Shown here piece after piece: positions 46,801-58,655 of a stretch of 64,000 nucleotides of DNA. Below the pieces are notes generated by a model. The model worked only from the letters and a program-made list of their open reading frames with translations. It did not search any database and was not told the DNA's origin. Origin of the DNA: Warburgia ugandensis (taxonomy: Eukaryota > Streptophyta > Magnoliopsida > Canellales > Canellaceae); contig CP141135.1 of the NCBI GenBank assembly GCA_035236585.1, positions 73,571,057 through 73,635,056 on the forward strand, in the 5' to 3' direction. Positions within the stretch are counted from its first letter, which is position 1, and each line of letters opens with the position of its first letter. The position numbers were made by a program, and so were the translations under genes.

Positions 46801-48270
46801 ACTCTCTCCTACAAAATTGTATCAGCAACTGGTGACTCTCCCAAGCAACTACTTAGACGCTGATTTTGACCAGAAATGAGCTGAACTACCAACCTGGCAG
46901 GTTGTTATGAGAAACTCGTTTGTGGTGGGCCCAGCGATTCTCCGTCGTTGATGAATTGGAATTAGACATGCGACCTATTGAGGAGCTTGTGGTATATTAA
47001 CTGGTGGATGGGTGGTGGGGATCAATTCATTGGCTCATGAGATAGCTAACCATCGACAGATTAGTCTTATGACACTTACGAGGTACAACTGGGCCCTAGA
47101 TTTTGAGTGCTCTCAACCGTTCATCAGGATATAATTATCTAGTAGGGCATACCTTTTATTTACTAGCCTTAAGCCTTAATGCTGTACCATTTTGAGAGGG
47201 TTCACCCACCTGGCCAACCATTCTCTCTAGATTCTTGGTTTGCCATGTGTTTTTTTTTTTTTAATTATGTTAATATTTTAGTTTTTATTTATTAGGTGAG
47301 GTTATTATCTCTTCCTCCTAACTCATACGTATCTATACTATATATAATGTAAATTGTCCCTCCTACTCCTACTTAAGGTGATGAAAACACCAAGTCTACT
47401 ATTAAATAATTTTGTGGTTGCAGGTCTGCTTAAAATATATATTTTTACTAAAATTTGTTTATAACTCTATTATTTTAAATCTTCTCCAGGTAAAATATTG
47501 TGTTATAAATATTAATTATCATAACTCCTAGAATTTTTACTAACTCTGTTTTATCTTCTCCTACTTTTCCTTACACTTTTGGTTTTATCTCTCTCTCCTC
47601 TTATTTTGACTTCTAAAAATCAGCTATTATAATTGTATTTACATTAATTCTATATTTTTACGTCCCTATTTTTCTTTCTCACTTATCCTCTGGCTTTGTC
47701 GTGCAAAGTATATGTACTTTTCTAGTTTTTATTAAATGTCTAATTGATAATTAGCTTCTCTCTCTCTCTCTCATCACTAGCCTCTCATCATTTGAGGCCA
47801 TTATGCGCCAAAGTATCTTCTTCTTAGGATGAACTTATCTACTACTACAATGGAACGCCATGAGTAACATAGAAAGTTTGATAACAACAGATTAAGATCA
47901 GCCAGGGGGAAGATTTTTGTGGTATCAGCAATCTAGGAATTGTGGCCCAGAGGATGAATGGTTTGCATTATCAATCTGGTAGGTCCCACATGTACTTTTA
48001 GCCATTAAGGGACCGATAATTTTGCATCAAAATAAGGGGTGCACTTACCTGTCCTTCCTAAATTATATGCCATATTTGCTAAATCATTAAAGCCATATCA
48101 CAGTGGCAGTAGCTAACTAAAGATGGCAAACATTTCTTGCACAAAGAACTTACAATCACCAAGAAACTGCAAACAAACTACAGTCAAAATACACCAACAA
48201 CACAAACATCACAGCTTGAACAACTGAAGAAACACAGAAGAATGAAGAGAAACCAGGCTGAAGTGCAAAT
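43861..48270. other. Long intergenic region; no gene recognised
   Basis: AT-rich DNA with short, unsupported frames. It contains a CT-rich minisatellite (44525-44850, with a further degenerate copy at about 45155-45235). It also has a block at about 46140-46290 resembling 30735-30855, and poly-T/A tracts near 47250. No transposon proteins are encoded. Confidence 0.6.
44525..44850. repeat. Minisatellite, ~90-bp unit, about four copies
   Basis: Units contain a TCTCTCTC run, an AACAAAGATGAATGTTTTGTA phrase (44550, 44630, 44715 and 44818) and a GATTTCTACACTT-like phrase. A fifth, more distant copy (AACATTAGCAAAGGCAAATG) is near 45190. Confidence 0.8.
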
Positions 48271-48273
48271 CCT

Positions 48274-48621
48274 CTAGGCACACTTGAATCCGTCTGGGAC
48301 CTTCTTCCCACATGAATTCACCACCAAGCTAAGTGCAACAGGCACATCTAGCTTGATACCAACCACATTGGCCTTAATGGCAGTGCAAAGGCAAGCAGCC
48401 ACTTCTAGATCAACAAGGCCTTCAAGCAACGCACAGCACTTGTCCCCTGGTGGTTTTCCTACTGCCCAGCTGACCAAACCCAGCACATTTGCACATTCAG
48501 CCAGTTTGAGTGTGTCCCTTGGGCAAGGTTTTGGGAGCTTACAGAAAGAGCAAGCATTGGCCAAGGATGCTAAGAAGAGGAGAAAGAAGAGGAAGAGAGC
48601 TGTGAAGGTGGTCTTAGCCAT
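48274..48621 (-). CDS. Secreted 8-cysteine-motif (HyPRP/14-kDa proline-rich DC2.15-like) protein
   Basis: A single-exon gene of 115 residues. Residues 1-23 form a signal peptide with a Leu/Phe core ending LANA. The mature part has the 8CM pattern: Cys33, Cys43, Cys62-Cys63, Cys77-x-Cys79, Cys104 and Cys114, plus an extra Cys24/Cys27 pair. The family is related to lipid-transfer proteins, is exported to the cell wall, and is linked to wall plasticity and stress or defence. The Pro-rich linker of classic HyPRPs is almost absent (only KLPKPCP). The ATG at 48621 was chosen because it starts the signal peptide. An in-frame upstream ATG at 48783 would add 54 residues that hide the signal, so it is probably leader sequence. 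Confidence 0.93.
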   Translation of the reverse strand: MAKTTFTALFLFFLLFLASLANACSFCKLPKPCPRDTLKLAECANVLGLVSWAVGKPPGDKCCALLEGLVDLEVAACLCTAIKANVVGIKLDVPVALSLVVNSCGKKVPDGFKCA

Positions 48622-50199
48622 GGCTTCTAAAGGTGAAGGGGTTTGTCTAAGGTGGATGAGTTTTAATGGGTGTTTGTGAGGTGGGGATTGTGAGTTTGTT
48701 TGAGTGGGAGTGACATGGTTGGCCAGGGGTGCAGCTGGAGTTTGGCTGTATACTGGTTGGTAAATGTATCTGGATTTACGCACAGATTACATGCAGATAA
48801 GCTACATACGGGACCCTCACTTTTGGCAATCTAACCCTCAATTTGTGGGCCATGTCTTTGACACAGTTTGTGCACTAAATGAACGGCTTGGATCACCACT
48901 CATCCGGTTCCCATATGAAATTCATGTATGTGCAATGTATAATTCCTCCGAATTACATTAGTCTGAGGGAAGGTAAATGCCATTGGAACTTTTACCAGTT
49001 TGGAGCTAAATAATATCTGTGCATGGTTTACCACTTGGATGCCAGCTTGCAATTGAATCCCACACCATTCGTTCTTGTTTCTATCTTGTATGGTGGCTGA
49101 TGCTTCACAATCGACACCTTTCATTCTTGTTTCTTTGTCGCATTAGGAATCTGCTTCATAGGGAGACTACTTACCACAGGCTTGTGAAACATCCGCCACC
49201 ATTCATTCTTGCCTCTATGGAAAGTGTTTTACAAATCAAGACACTGACATAAAATTTTGGATCTTTGGCACGATTCAATTTCAAGCAATGAAAACTTTCC
49301 AAGGAGAATTCCTTCTGTAGCCTGAATTTACATCTCCTACCAACCAAACAGCTACTAAGAGTCATGGAGGCTAAGCATTTATATGCAATTATCATGGGCT
49401 GTAGAATGAAGCCAAAGGCCGGATCTTAGTGAGGTAAGCGGAGGCCTATATGCACTGCCCACATTGGAAAGCCTCAGCAGCTCATAGTCATGTATATTCT
49501 TTACATTTTGAAGGGGAGCCTTGGAGCAACCATAAAAGTTGTAGTCATGTGACCTTGAGGTCACGAGTTTAAGGCATGAAAACAGCCTTTTGCAAAATGA
49601 AAGATAAGGCCGTGTACTTTAGGCCCTTGTGATCCACCCCTTCCCCGGACCCCACATAGGCGGGAGCTTCGTGCACTGGGGCAGCAATTTTCGGCTCACT
49701 GATCTTGTTCTAAACCTCTCAAAAGAAGGCCTCGCCAGCTGCATATTTTACCAATGACCATGACAAAAATTAAGGGGCTCGCACCCCTTAGTTGCACCGG
49801 ATATGGGCATCTAGGAAATTGAACGTTAGAAATCCATATTGAAATCAAAGCAGATAGATTTCCAACTAATGATAGGTTCCAATTTTATATGAAAAAATAG
49901 TGCCTAGAGCAGTTTTGGTTTTTTTCTTCTTTTTTCTGTCTATTGAAATTGAACCCAGAAACACATCTGATTGCGGTTTATTTAGAGATGCAAAGCTGTT
50001 AAAAGAACTGTAGAGAATTATAAATCCTTATAAATGAGTATAAGTTAATTAAATTTCACTAATGAAGCTTTCAAGAATTAGTCCATGATTATATTCTTCA
50101 ATACTGACAAGGACTTGCCAAAAATAAAACACCTGCACTGCAGATTCTGCATTCTATCAGGCACTACATATATGTTGAATACAAGTGATACAGAACCTT
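48622..50199. other. Intergenic between the 8CM gene and ORC6
   Basis: The promoter of the 8CM gene lies at the left end (transcription runs left). No other gene is seen. A SINE lies at 49513-49690. Confidence 0.6.
49513..49690 (+). mobile_element. Au-type SINE, copy 5 (plus)
   Basis: Starts GGGGAGCCTTGGAGCAACC, with the box A region changed at one base relative to the other copies and box B changed to GAGTTTAAGG. It shares the body and the GCGGGAGCTTCGTGCACTGG 3' part. Diverged, so an old insertion. Confidence 0.85.
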
Positions 50200-53041
50200 T
50201 TATGAAGCCTCTAGAGCAACTCTCTTGGAGGATTTCTTAACAAAATTCAGTCGAGCTTGCCTCTGTGTCTTGGCAGGAACTGTTACAAGAAAGATTGAAT
50301 GAAACTGTCAAAGAAAGATTGATGAAAATGGTGTATCTATAAATAGCCATTTGCAAGCAAGAGGCTAAAATAATGCACCTTTTGTCTTATCATTCTCGTT
50401 AGATGTAATCACTGATGACTTCCAATCCTCGTATGCAAGTTTCTCCATCTTCTTTTGTCTCTTGTAGCTGGGGATCTGCCAACAATTCCATGTTATCAAA
50501 CAAAGTCATGCAACTATGATGACAATCATGAAGCAAAGATGATAGCAAAACCAGTCAGAGAAGAAACAATCCAGTAGCAAACAGAATTGTAGTAAAACAA
50601 AACAAATACAGAACTAGGGCATGCATCAACCCAAGTTCGATCTCAGGGGAATCTTACTCCTTTTTTCATACCAAACAAAAAACAGATACAAGAATGTTGC
50701 AATGAAACTTGTTTCCACTTGGTTTCCCTTTACAGAGAACTTTCTCTTTTTATGTCTTATGATTTGGAAACGTGAGTATAACCACCCTATAGAGTACACA
50801 ATTCTATAACCACTATTTGTACTGATTACTGAACTATATGAAAGCATCAATTAGGTGAAACTCCGTACGAATTATCTCTATATTTAGAGTATGTATTATG
50901 TGTGAACTGTCAAGCTGATTACATTATTATGGATGCACAGGAAGGCAAGTGAGTGAAGGCACTGAGTGTCTTCATCAGCATCTGCATTACCCACATGCAT
51001 GCACACAGAACACGTGTCTGCATCACTTCATGCAATTGCAGACTTCACCAATTACCATGATTAAATGTATCTTCTTTATTACAACAGGATAAAGAGGCAA
51101 GAAGAAAGGCAGAAATACCTCAAGATCATCTTCAATATCAACTGAAGAGTCGTCAGATACATCACCATCATCCTCAAGTCTTCTTTTACCTGGTAATGCA
51201 TCTAAGAGTTCTGTTTACCAGGGGAAAAAAAAATTGTTAGCACAGAATCAATCGTACTCATAGAAAACTCTAGCTGAAAACCACAGTTCCAATTCTTCGA
51301 GGAGATCAAACAATTGCAAAGGAGGGAAGCAACAATATTACATCAAATAGACGAGGCATCATACTGATAAAAGAAGACGAATGCCCCAAACAAAGAGCAG
51401 CTACATAAGAACTTGCCTCGATGACCTTTCACAGTTTTGGGGTCTTTCTTTTCCTTTGCATTACCAAAAACATCAAAGCAGAGATCCTTCATAGAAGTTG
51501 AAACCTGCAATCCAAATACAATTTGTTATTTATGCATAAACAAATGACAATGTAAACAGTTACTGATATTATAAACATCTACTTACACTAGTAAATTCAG
51601 ATTCTGAAGTGCCACAGAGCTCAATTAACTTGAGCTTATCTACTTTAAGCTGCAAAACAGGTCAATAAGAAGGTAAGAAGACAAGTAAAAGGAAAAGAAA
51701 AATCACATCTATCTAGAGTATAGACAGAAAAAGAAAATCCTGATGTCAAATACCTTGTATTTTTTTGCACACAAATAGAATGCAACGGCAGTAAATACAG
51801 GCCGACTGAAGTCAGCACCACCACGGCGAGATGCCGGCAATGCAGCAAGAAACCTATCCTTGTAACTGAAAATGGAAGGTTCGGTTAGATATACTTTGAA
51901 CACAATATACATTGTGAAAGATGTGTATGGTGGTGTGAATGTGCATATTGTAGCTAGAATAAGAAAGGAGTTTTTGCTTCTGTTGCCCAAACCAAAGAAT
52001 ACGCTGAGAAATCACAAAAAGTGACACCAAATAGATGCGAGCAGCTCTATGAAACACATCAGAAAAGACCAGAGATACCAAAATCCAAAACAGAACACTG
52101 TAGCTACGGCATTTAATCAAACAACATGAGGACACAATGACACAGTCCCAAATAGTTATAGAATTGAATGAACTCAAAATCACCTAAACCGAAACTTGAA
52201 CATAAGTGCAGACTGTATGAGGTCTTGTAGATGTCAAGAACGGTGATCAGTATAAAATGGCAACCTCATCTAATATACTCATGTAAATATCCTCTGAATA
52301 TCAAAATAAACAGGGCCATTGTCAATTACAGCAACGATGGAAAAATCAACACAGAGAGAGAAAGAGGGATCTTACAGAGACAATCCCTTCTGCACAAAAG
52401 GAATGAGTCTAACACAACCAAACTGGATCCCTAGTTCACGAATATCCAACTTCGACCTTCAAATTTTCAGCAAAGTTCTTCTCAATTCATAAGTAAAAGA
52501 TGAAGAGAGAAATCAAAAACTATAAATCAATGAACATAAATACTTACTTGACGCCAAGACCATTTTGCATTGCATTGAAGGATCTATTATAAGCCTTCTC
52601 GGACATTCCACTCAATTTGATCGCATTCTGCCGATCGAACAAAACCTGCAACCTGCAAAAACTCAACAGAAAAAGACACAAAAAACCAACAAAAAATGAG
52701 AAACATTCAGATTAATCCAACCCAGAAAAAGGAAAATTGAAATGGAATTGCGATAATAAACCTGGTTGCAGCAATTTCCAGACAGATTATCCATTTACAG
52801 ATCTCACCCTGCATTCAGCCATTTCAAAATTTCATCAGAAACCTAGTCGAGATTCAGCGGGAAAGAAGAACAAGGAGGAGGAGAAGAAGAGATGTTGAGA
52901 GAGAAAGATAGGTGGTCTTACGACTCCGATGACAGAGGAATCAAATTGGACATCGCAGAGCCGTCGGATCTCCTCGGCTTTTCTGATCAAGGGCTTGGAT
53001 TCGGAGAGACCCAGCTTTCTGGCTACGTCGGTGAGATCCAT
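50200..53041 (-). CDS. ORC6: Origin recognition complex subunit 6, ten exons
   Basis: Exons (minus): 53041-52922, 52808-52762, 52652-52548, 52456-52376, 51865-51754, 51649-51587, 51504-51417, 51210-51119, 50475-50379, 50279-50200. Together they give 294 residues in one frame. The N-terminus MDLTDVARKLGLS is that of plant ORC6. The first two-thirds is the cyclin-box-like (TFIIB-related) region, including SRPVFTAVAFYLCAKK. Then come an acidic stretch (LEDDGDVSDDSSVDIEDD) and a basic end. ORC6 is part of the complex that marks replication origins and helps load MCM helicase. The start at 53041 matches the family; the frame is open upstream but offers only a GTG. The intron after exon 7 uses a GC donor (CGAG|GCAAGT); frame continuity supports it. 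Two E2F-like sites lie just upstream. Confidence 0.95.
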
Positions 53042-53052
53042 GGCAGATTTTC

Positions 53053-53060
53053 GGCGGGAA
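53053..53060 (-). promoter_or_regulatory. E2F-like site, proximal, ORC6
   Basis: GGCGGGAA (TTCCCGCC on the ORC6 strand), 12 bases before the start codon. This is the core of the E2F/DP binding site. It lies in the leader or start region. Confidence 0.5.
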
Positions 53061-53130
53061 GGAGGAGAAGCTTTGGTCGGTGCTGCCACTGCATTTCTGA
53101 GAAATGACAGAGAGAATATAACGAAGAGTT

Positions 53131-53138
53131 GGCGGGAA
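53131..53138 (-). promoter_or_regulatory. E2F-like site, distal, ORC6
   Basis: A second GGCGGGAA, 90 bases upstream of the ORC6 start. Two such cores within 86 bases fit S-phase control, which is known for plant ORC genes. Confidence 0.6.
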
Positions 53139-53161
53139 GACGGAGGGAAAAACTGAAATAC

Positions 53162-54245
53162 TTCTCTTTTTTAAAATTGGGAGGACTCGCGCGCTTCTAG
53201 CCACGGAGGCTCCGGTTCGCGTGTGGCCCTCCAACATTGAATCATTCGTAAAACGCGCCCGAACTTAGGAAACCAAATTCAGTGACAGAGTAATCCTCTT
53301 ACTCCATGGATACTCTATTTCTTGGATTGAAGGTAAGAAAGTTGGATACATAATTTTAAGGGTTTTCTTAAGCATTTGGATACACAAATTCTTGGTAAAC
53401 TAGAGAAAAAGGCACGAAGCTCTCGCAAATGCAGGGCCATGTCCAAAGAAGGGGCGGACCACAAGGGTTAATAGTACGTAGTCTTACCTTGTATTTTGCA
53501 AAAGACTATTTTCACACCTTGAACCCCTAACCTCAAGGTCACACGATAACAACTCTACTATTGCGCCAAGGCTGCAGGGTCTTGGTAGACTGGAGACTAA
53601 ATTGAAATAGGAGAAACCTAATACCATTCTATGGTAATTCATCTCTGTAGTCTATATATTAGTTTGATGTTAGTTTTATTGTGGCTAGTGCCATTGTTAG
53701 CTTAATGAAATGCTTGTTAGTAGAACCCTGGACTGTTCTTAGGCATGGTCACCTGAAATGATAGTTATTGAGAGAAAGTGGACACATTAACTTCTCTTGT
53801 TTGAATTTAAACTCCTAAATTTCTACTTCTTTCTTATCTGGATTTCCATTTGTTAAATGCATTGTCAATGCAGTCCAGTGATTGAACTAATTTCTTGGGG
53901 ACAATGACTTCGCAAGACGGCATCATGCATTAACCAAAGTAAGTCCCGAATTTCTTCTGTGCACTAGTGCGAGGACTACGAACATGTAAATAAGGATTGG
54001 CTAGTCAAGTAGTATTGGTAAGCAGCAACCATGTTTGGCTGTGAAGACGCAAGTAAGACAACAAAATAAGTTTTGGAACTCGATTAAGTTCTCCATCTAG
54101 AATACCTAGGAATTGAAGGTGAGAGTTATGTTTCCTAACCTACCAGTTCCTCTTGCAATGTTTTCCTCTCTCTAGTACCTTGGTGTATATGTGAGGCATT
54201 ACGTCATGGCTTGTCTTTCATTTACTGAGCATGTCATTGGTACAG
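53162..54245. other. Intergenic, no gene seen apart from a SINE
   Basis: GC-richer DNA near 53180-53260 (with CGCGCGC) is the distal ORC6 promoter. The rest is AT-rich with no supported frame. Confidence 0.5.
53406..53573 (-). mobile_element. Au-type SINE, copy 6 (minus)
   Basis: On the minus strand it begins near AGCCTTGGCGCAATAG, has the GGGGTTCAAGG box B and ends GAGCTTCGTGCC. It has several substitutions, and the final CCCTTTT end is degraded. Confidence 0.82.
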
Positions 54246-54781
54246 TGATGCAGATCCCGAGTGAAGTGAAAAATGGGCAAGGGTTGCTGGGGCATTCCCT
54301 TAGAAGCGATGCACTACATCGGATCCTGGGTGTAGTGGAAAAGCGAGCAAGGGTTTATACCATGGAGGTCGAGAAGTGCACGAGTAAATAAGATATCGCA
54401 AGAGCATAAAATTCATATCGCCACATGAAATATAAGGACATTGACAAGTAAGAGTTTGGGGTTAGCAGATACGATGAAACGTAGGAGAGTAAACGTCGCT
54501 TATATCGAAGAGACGAAGGAGAAAGGGTCTAAAACTAGAGAAATCGATGGGTATAAACTTTAGTATATAGGAAAGGATAATAACAAAAATGGCGTAGGAA
54601 TAATAGTGGGTAAAGAATTAAATGATAAAGTTGTGAATGTTAAAAGAATCAGTGATAGAATTATAATAATAAAACTTGTTCTAGGATAACAGATCATAAA
54701 TATTACAAGTGCATAAGCACCATAAGTAGGGTTAGAAGATATAATCAAGAGACAGTTTTTGGGAGATATGGAGGGAGTCAT
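54246..54781 (+). mobile_element. RTE LINE copy 3, 5' part
   Basis: Corresponds to 14710-15304 of copy 1: the GTGAAAAATGGGCAAGGGTTGCTGG leader repeats, the TWNIGTL-region remnant and the GDKVV...SDRIIIIK region. It ends in GGAGGGAGTCAT, where an unrelated insertion begins. Full of stops and frameshifts. Confidence 0.85.
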
Positions 54782-57244
54782 TGTGATGCCCCAAATTTTC
54801 ATCAATAATAAAATAACAATTTATAAAAAGTGTCTGGATCCCTGTTTTAAAATTTTTTATTTTTAAAATGACCAAAAACAAAACTCGAATAAAAGCATTT
54901 ATTTTAAAGTCCCGGTAGCTATACAACTACAAAACCACATATTTGACGGTGAAATGAAATTCCATTTTTATCGAAAATCTGACAGTCTTATTTGTATTTT
55001 GGACCATTACACATAATACGTGCAATATAAAACTACCTGATAAACACAATACATGTCATGACACATGAGAGACTCAGTCTCCATGCCCATTCATCCAAAT
55101 CAAATACTATTTTCAATAAGAACGTATACTCCAACAGTGGATAAGAAAATCAAGTCATGACAAATTACCCAGGGTTTGTCCATACAGCATCACATCCAAT
55201 ATGAATTCACATTCTCACATCTAGGTCTCATTGAAATTCATAATAACGTATAGTCCATAAACAATAACCAAAGTGAGGTCCTTAACAAATCTTGTCATCT
55301 CTAAAATATCCTTAATACTCTACTGGAAACTGTCATCACTTTTGTCTACTCAATCAACACGTCAACCTCTTGCAACTCTCTGTATCTGAGGCATTGCAAA
55401 CAAAGCAATGCCTCAGCAAGCTATAACTTGTATAGGTGATCACATTTAATAAAAGAATAGTAAAATCACGTGGCACGAAGTATCAATGTTATGGGAAATC
55501 TCATAAGATAAAACATGTACAAGGTATATCAAATCATTGACGTCCATAATGAATAACACATGAAAATCATAAGTCTAAACAAATCGATATCAAAACTAAT
55601 CATCATGGCATGGGAGGCATGAGCAATGCATGGATATGCATCCACCAAAAGCAATAAAAATCCATGTCCATATCATAATATAAATGCATGTCATTATAAA
55701 CAATGCACTGTGCACAATCAAGCCCAATGAGTGTCTCAACTACACTCACTGCACAATCAAGCTCAATGTCTTAACTACACTCACAGCACAATCAAGAATC
55801 AAAATCCATACATAATCATTCTCGATAAAACCAAATCTAGAGAGAGTAATTCAATATATCAAAACCATGCATCGAAAATTAGTATATAACATCCTCGAAT
55901 AATCCAGATCAATGCCACCTAAAATGCATTAAGAAGCAGTGTATAAATCATGTACAAGAGGAGTAGCAAATATAGCAGCAATACACGCTGAAAAATAATC
56001 TCATGCAAACATAGTAGGGCATAAAATCCATACTTCAAAGTTCTCAAGTAATATATCATGATTTAATAAATTATGAAAATATCCCAAATGTAATCACCTA
56101 CCTCATATGAGGTACTACTCATCTGTACCTCCCAGTTTAGTTGGACCCATCTCTAGCGCGGTTCACCACAATTCCATCACCTGGATACACATCACATCCA
56201 GTTATACTCTGAATCCAATTTATCTAACTTGGATGACATTACAATGATTTACAGCCCCCTGGAATTTCAAGGCAGGGTCCAGTCATAATCATCTGGTCTT
56301 TAATTATATCCATGTATATTTTAGAGGCATTAGGCTCAGATCACACCAATCTTAAGTAATTTATCATTTAAATCAACTAATAGGGAATCACTATGCGAAT
56401 ATCATGCTCAATCATATATAATTGAAATCAAATCACTTCATTAAATGATTAAGATAGTAATCTTACCTTAAACAAGTCAAATGGAATAACATCCAGTTGT
56501 CTGCTTGGTCGGATCGTCTACCAATCTCTTCAATTGTACTCGATCATCAGATGTCCATACTGATCTCGTCAAAGATCCTACCTGGATCTTCAATTGATCT
56601 TAGCTGTTAATCAAGATCAGCTAAATCGTCTCTGCAGATATTTCAGATCTAAAATATCATGTGCGGATCTTAATCTACACTTCATCAGGATCTTAATAGG
56701 CTATTTAGATTTGAAAGTAACATGAGATCATCTCAGATTAGATGATCTGGAGTCTGGTCAATAGTCTGGTCAAATCGACCATTAGATCTTCCTTGATAGA
56801 TAAATGGGAAGATGAGCATTGTTCCCCGTGTTGCCAGGATCATGGGGGTACTCTCGGATCTCCGAGATTCTTCCTAGATTGTCTAGAATCAATTGTTGAG
56901 TTCAATGGTCAAATGGGTTAACTGAATCAACTATGCTCCCCCAAATTGAGTCAGGCAAGTTGACTCAACAAGTCGGCTCAACCCAGACTTGTTAGTGGAA
57001 GGAGAAACAGTGGAAGATGAGCGAGGAGGAACTGGTGGCCGGCAGCCACCGCCTGCCCGACTACAGGAGCAGGGGAGACAGTGGGAGACCTCAACCCATG
57101 GCACGTTGGCCCACCTGTGGCCTAGCCATGCCGACGATAGACATGATAGGAACAGAGGGGGAGGAAGTGGAACGCTAGGGTGATCTAGTTCCTGCCCATC
57201 ACCTGTGAACAAAGATGGGAGAAAGGGGCAGATCATGGGCCTCT
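54782..57244. mobile_element. LTR-like insertion, ~2.46 kb, splitting the LINE
   Basis: Begins TGTGATGCCCC, a common start of plant Ty3/gypsy-type LTRs, directly after the interrupted LINE. The LINE resumes at about 57245. No gag or pol is visible, and it is long for an LTR, so a solo LTR of a large gypsy element is the simplest reading. It contains a tandem of about 40-50 bases (GCACAATCAAG... at about 55703, 55751 and 55788) and a GC-rich end (56990-57180) with only unsupported frames. Its right boundary is not a clear CA. About 18 bases of LINE are missing at the junction. Confidence 0.6.
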
Positions 57245-58655
57245 TAATGTCAGTGGTGGAATATTTATTGGAGCAAACTTAAATGACCATTTAGAAAAGA
57301 CAAGGAAAGATACAATAGGATAGGTAGAGGATATGGTATATGAGAATGAAATGAGATTGGGGAACTATCCTTGATTTTGCTTTGTCATATAATATGGTCA
57401 TTGCAAATACATTCTTTAATGAGAGGGATGAACACTTAATAACTCTTAAAAGTGGACTTCATAAAAGCTAAATAAACTTTTTTCTACTTATGAATACTGA
57501 AAGATCAATGTGTAAGGATCGTAAAGTGATACCTGATGAGAGTTTAAGCTCATAATATAGGATAATGGTTATAGATATCTATATTAAAAGATGGAATAAA
57601 AGAAATGAACTTAGTACGTATCCAAAAACAAAGTGGTGGAACTTAGATTCACAAATAAGTTAATGGTAGAAAGAAACTGGAACTATGAAACAGAAGTAAA
57701 CACCATGTGGGTTAATATAATTGCGTGCATTAAGAATGTGGCAAAAGATGTCTTAGGGGTATCTAAAGGTAAAAGGCAATTAGTAAAGAAAACATGGTGG
57801 TGGAGTGAAACAATGCAAAGAGTTATTAAATAAAAATGGATGTGTTTTAAAGCATGACAGAAGACTAAAAATAATGAAAACTATGAACAGTATAATAATG
57901 CTAAACAGGTTGCTAAGAGAATAGTAAATGAGGCTAAACTCAAGGCATATGACGATCTCTATAATATACTAGGAACAAGAGAAGATAAGAAATATGTGTT
58001 TAAACTTGAAAAAAATAAGAGAATAGAAGGGTAGGGACTTAGATCATGTTAGGTGCATTAGAAGTGATGATCAAAAGGTACTTGTCAAACATGACGAGAT
58101 CAGATAAAGGTGAGAAACTTACTTTTAAAAATTGTTAAACGATAATGGCTCTGAGAATATAGGGATTGAAAATACTGTAGACCTAAATAACATTGAACAT
58201 TATAGATATGAATGTAGGATTAGAATACTTAAAAAGGATGAAATCAAGAAAGGTCATGGGGCCTGGTGGTATACTAATAGAAGTTTGAAAGCATATGGGA
58301 GATACTTGAGTAGTTTAGTTGACCAAGTTATTTAACAAGATTATAAAATTAAAAAAAATGCCGGATGACTGGAGGAAAAGCTTTATTATACCAATTTATA
58401 AGAATAAAGAAGACATATAAAGTTGCACTAATTATTGAGGGATCGAACTTATGAGCCACACTATGAAACTTTTTGAAAGAGTGATTGAGAAGAGGCTATA
58501 GCATGAGACAAGTGTATTGGATAACTAGTTTGGTTTCATGCCTAAGAGGTCTACTATGGAAGTTATTTTCTTACTACAACAATTAATAGAGAAACATAGG
58601 GAGAGGAGAAAAGACATCCACATGATCTTTATCGACTTAGAGAAAGCTTATGATA
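57245..58655 (+). mobile_element. RTE LINE copy 3, middle part
   Basis: Continues the LINE from the GATATTTATAGGAGCAGACTT position (15331 in copy 1) to the FIDLEKAYDR motif, at 58656 diverging into unrelated sequence. The 3' half of the RT and the tail are therefore missing. Heavily mutated, with no long frame. Confidence 0.87.

Noticed and set aside
48284..48679. 131-residue plus-strand frame
   Set aside because: Antisense shadow of the 8CM gene.
48622..48783. 54-residue N-terminal extension of the 8CM protein
   Set aside because: It would bury the signal peptide; the leader is rich in Pro/Thr/His without any domain, and family members start at the signal peptide.
53042..53089. Upstream in-frame extension of ORC6
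   Set aside because: Only a GTG start is available, while the ATG at 53041 begins the conserved plant ORC6 N-terminus.
56931..57236. Pro/Ser-rich minus-strand frame
   Set aside because: Lies in the GC-rich end of the LTR-like insertion, with no homology recognised.
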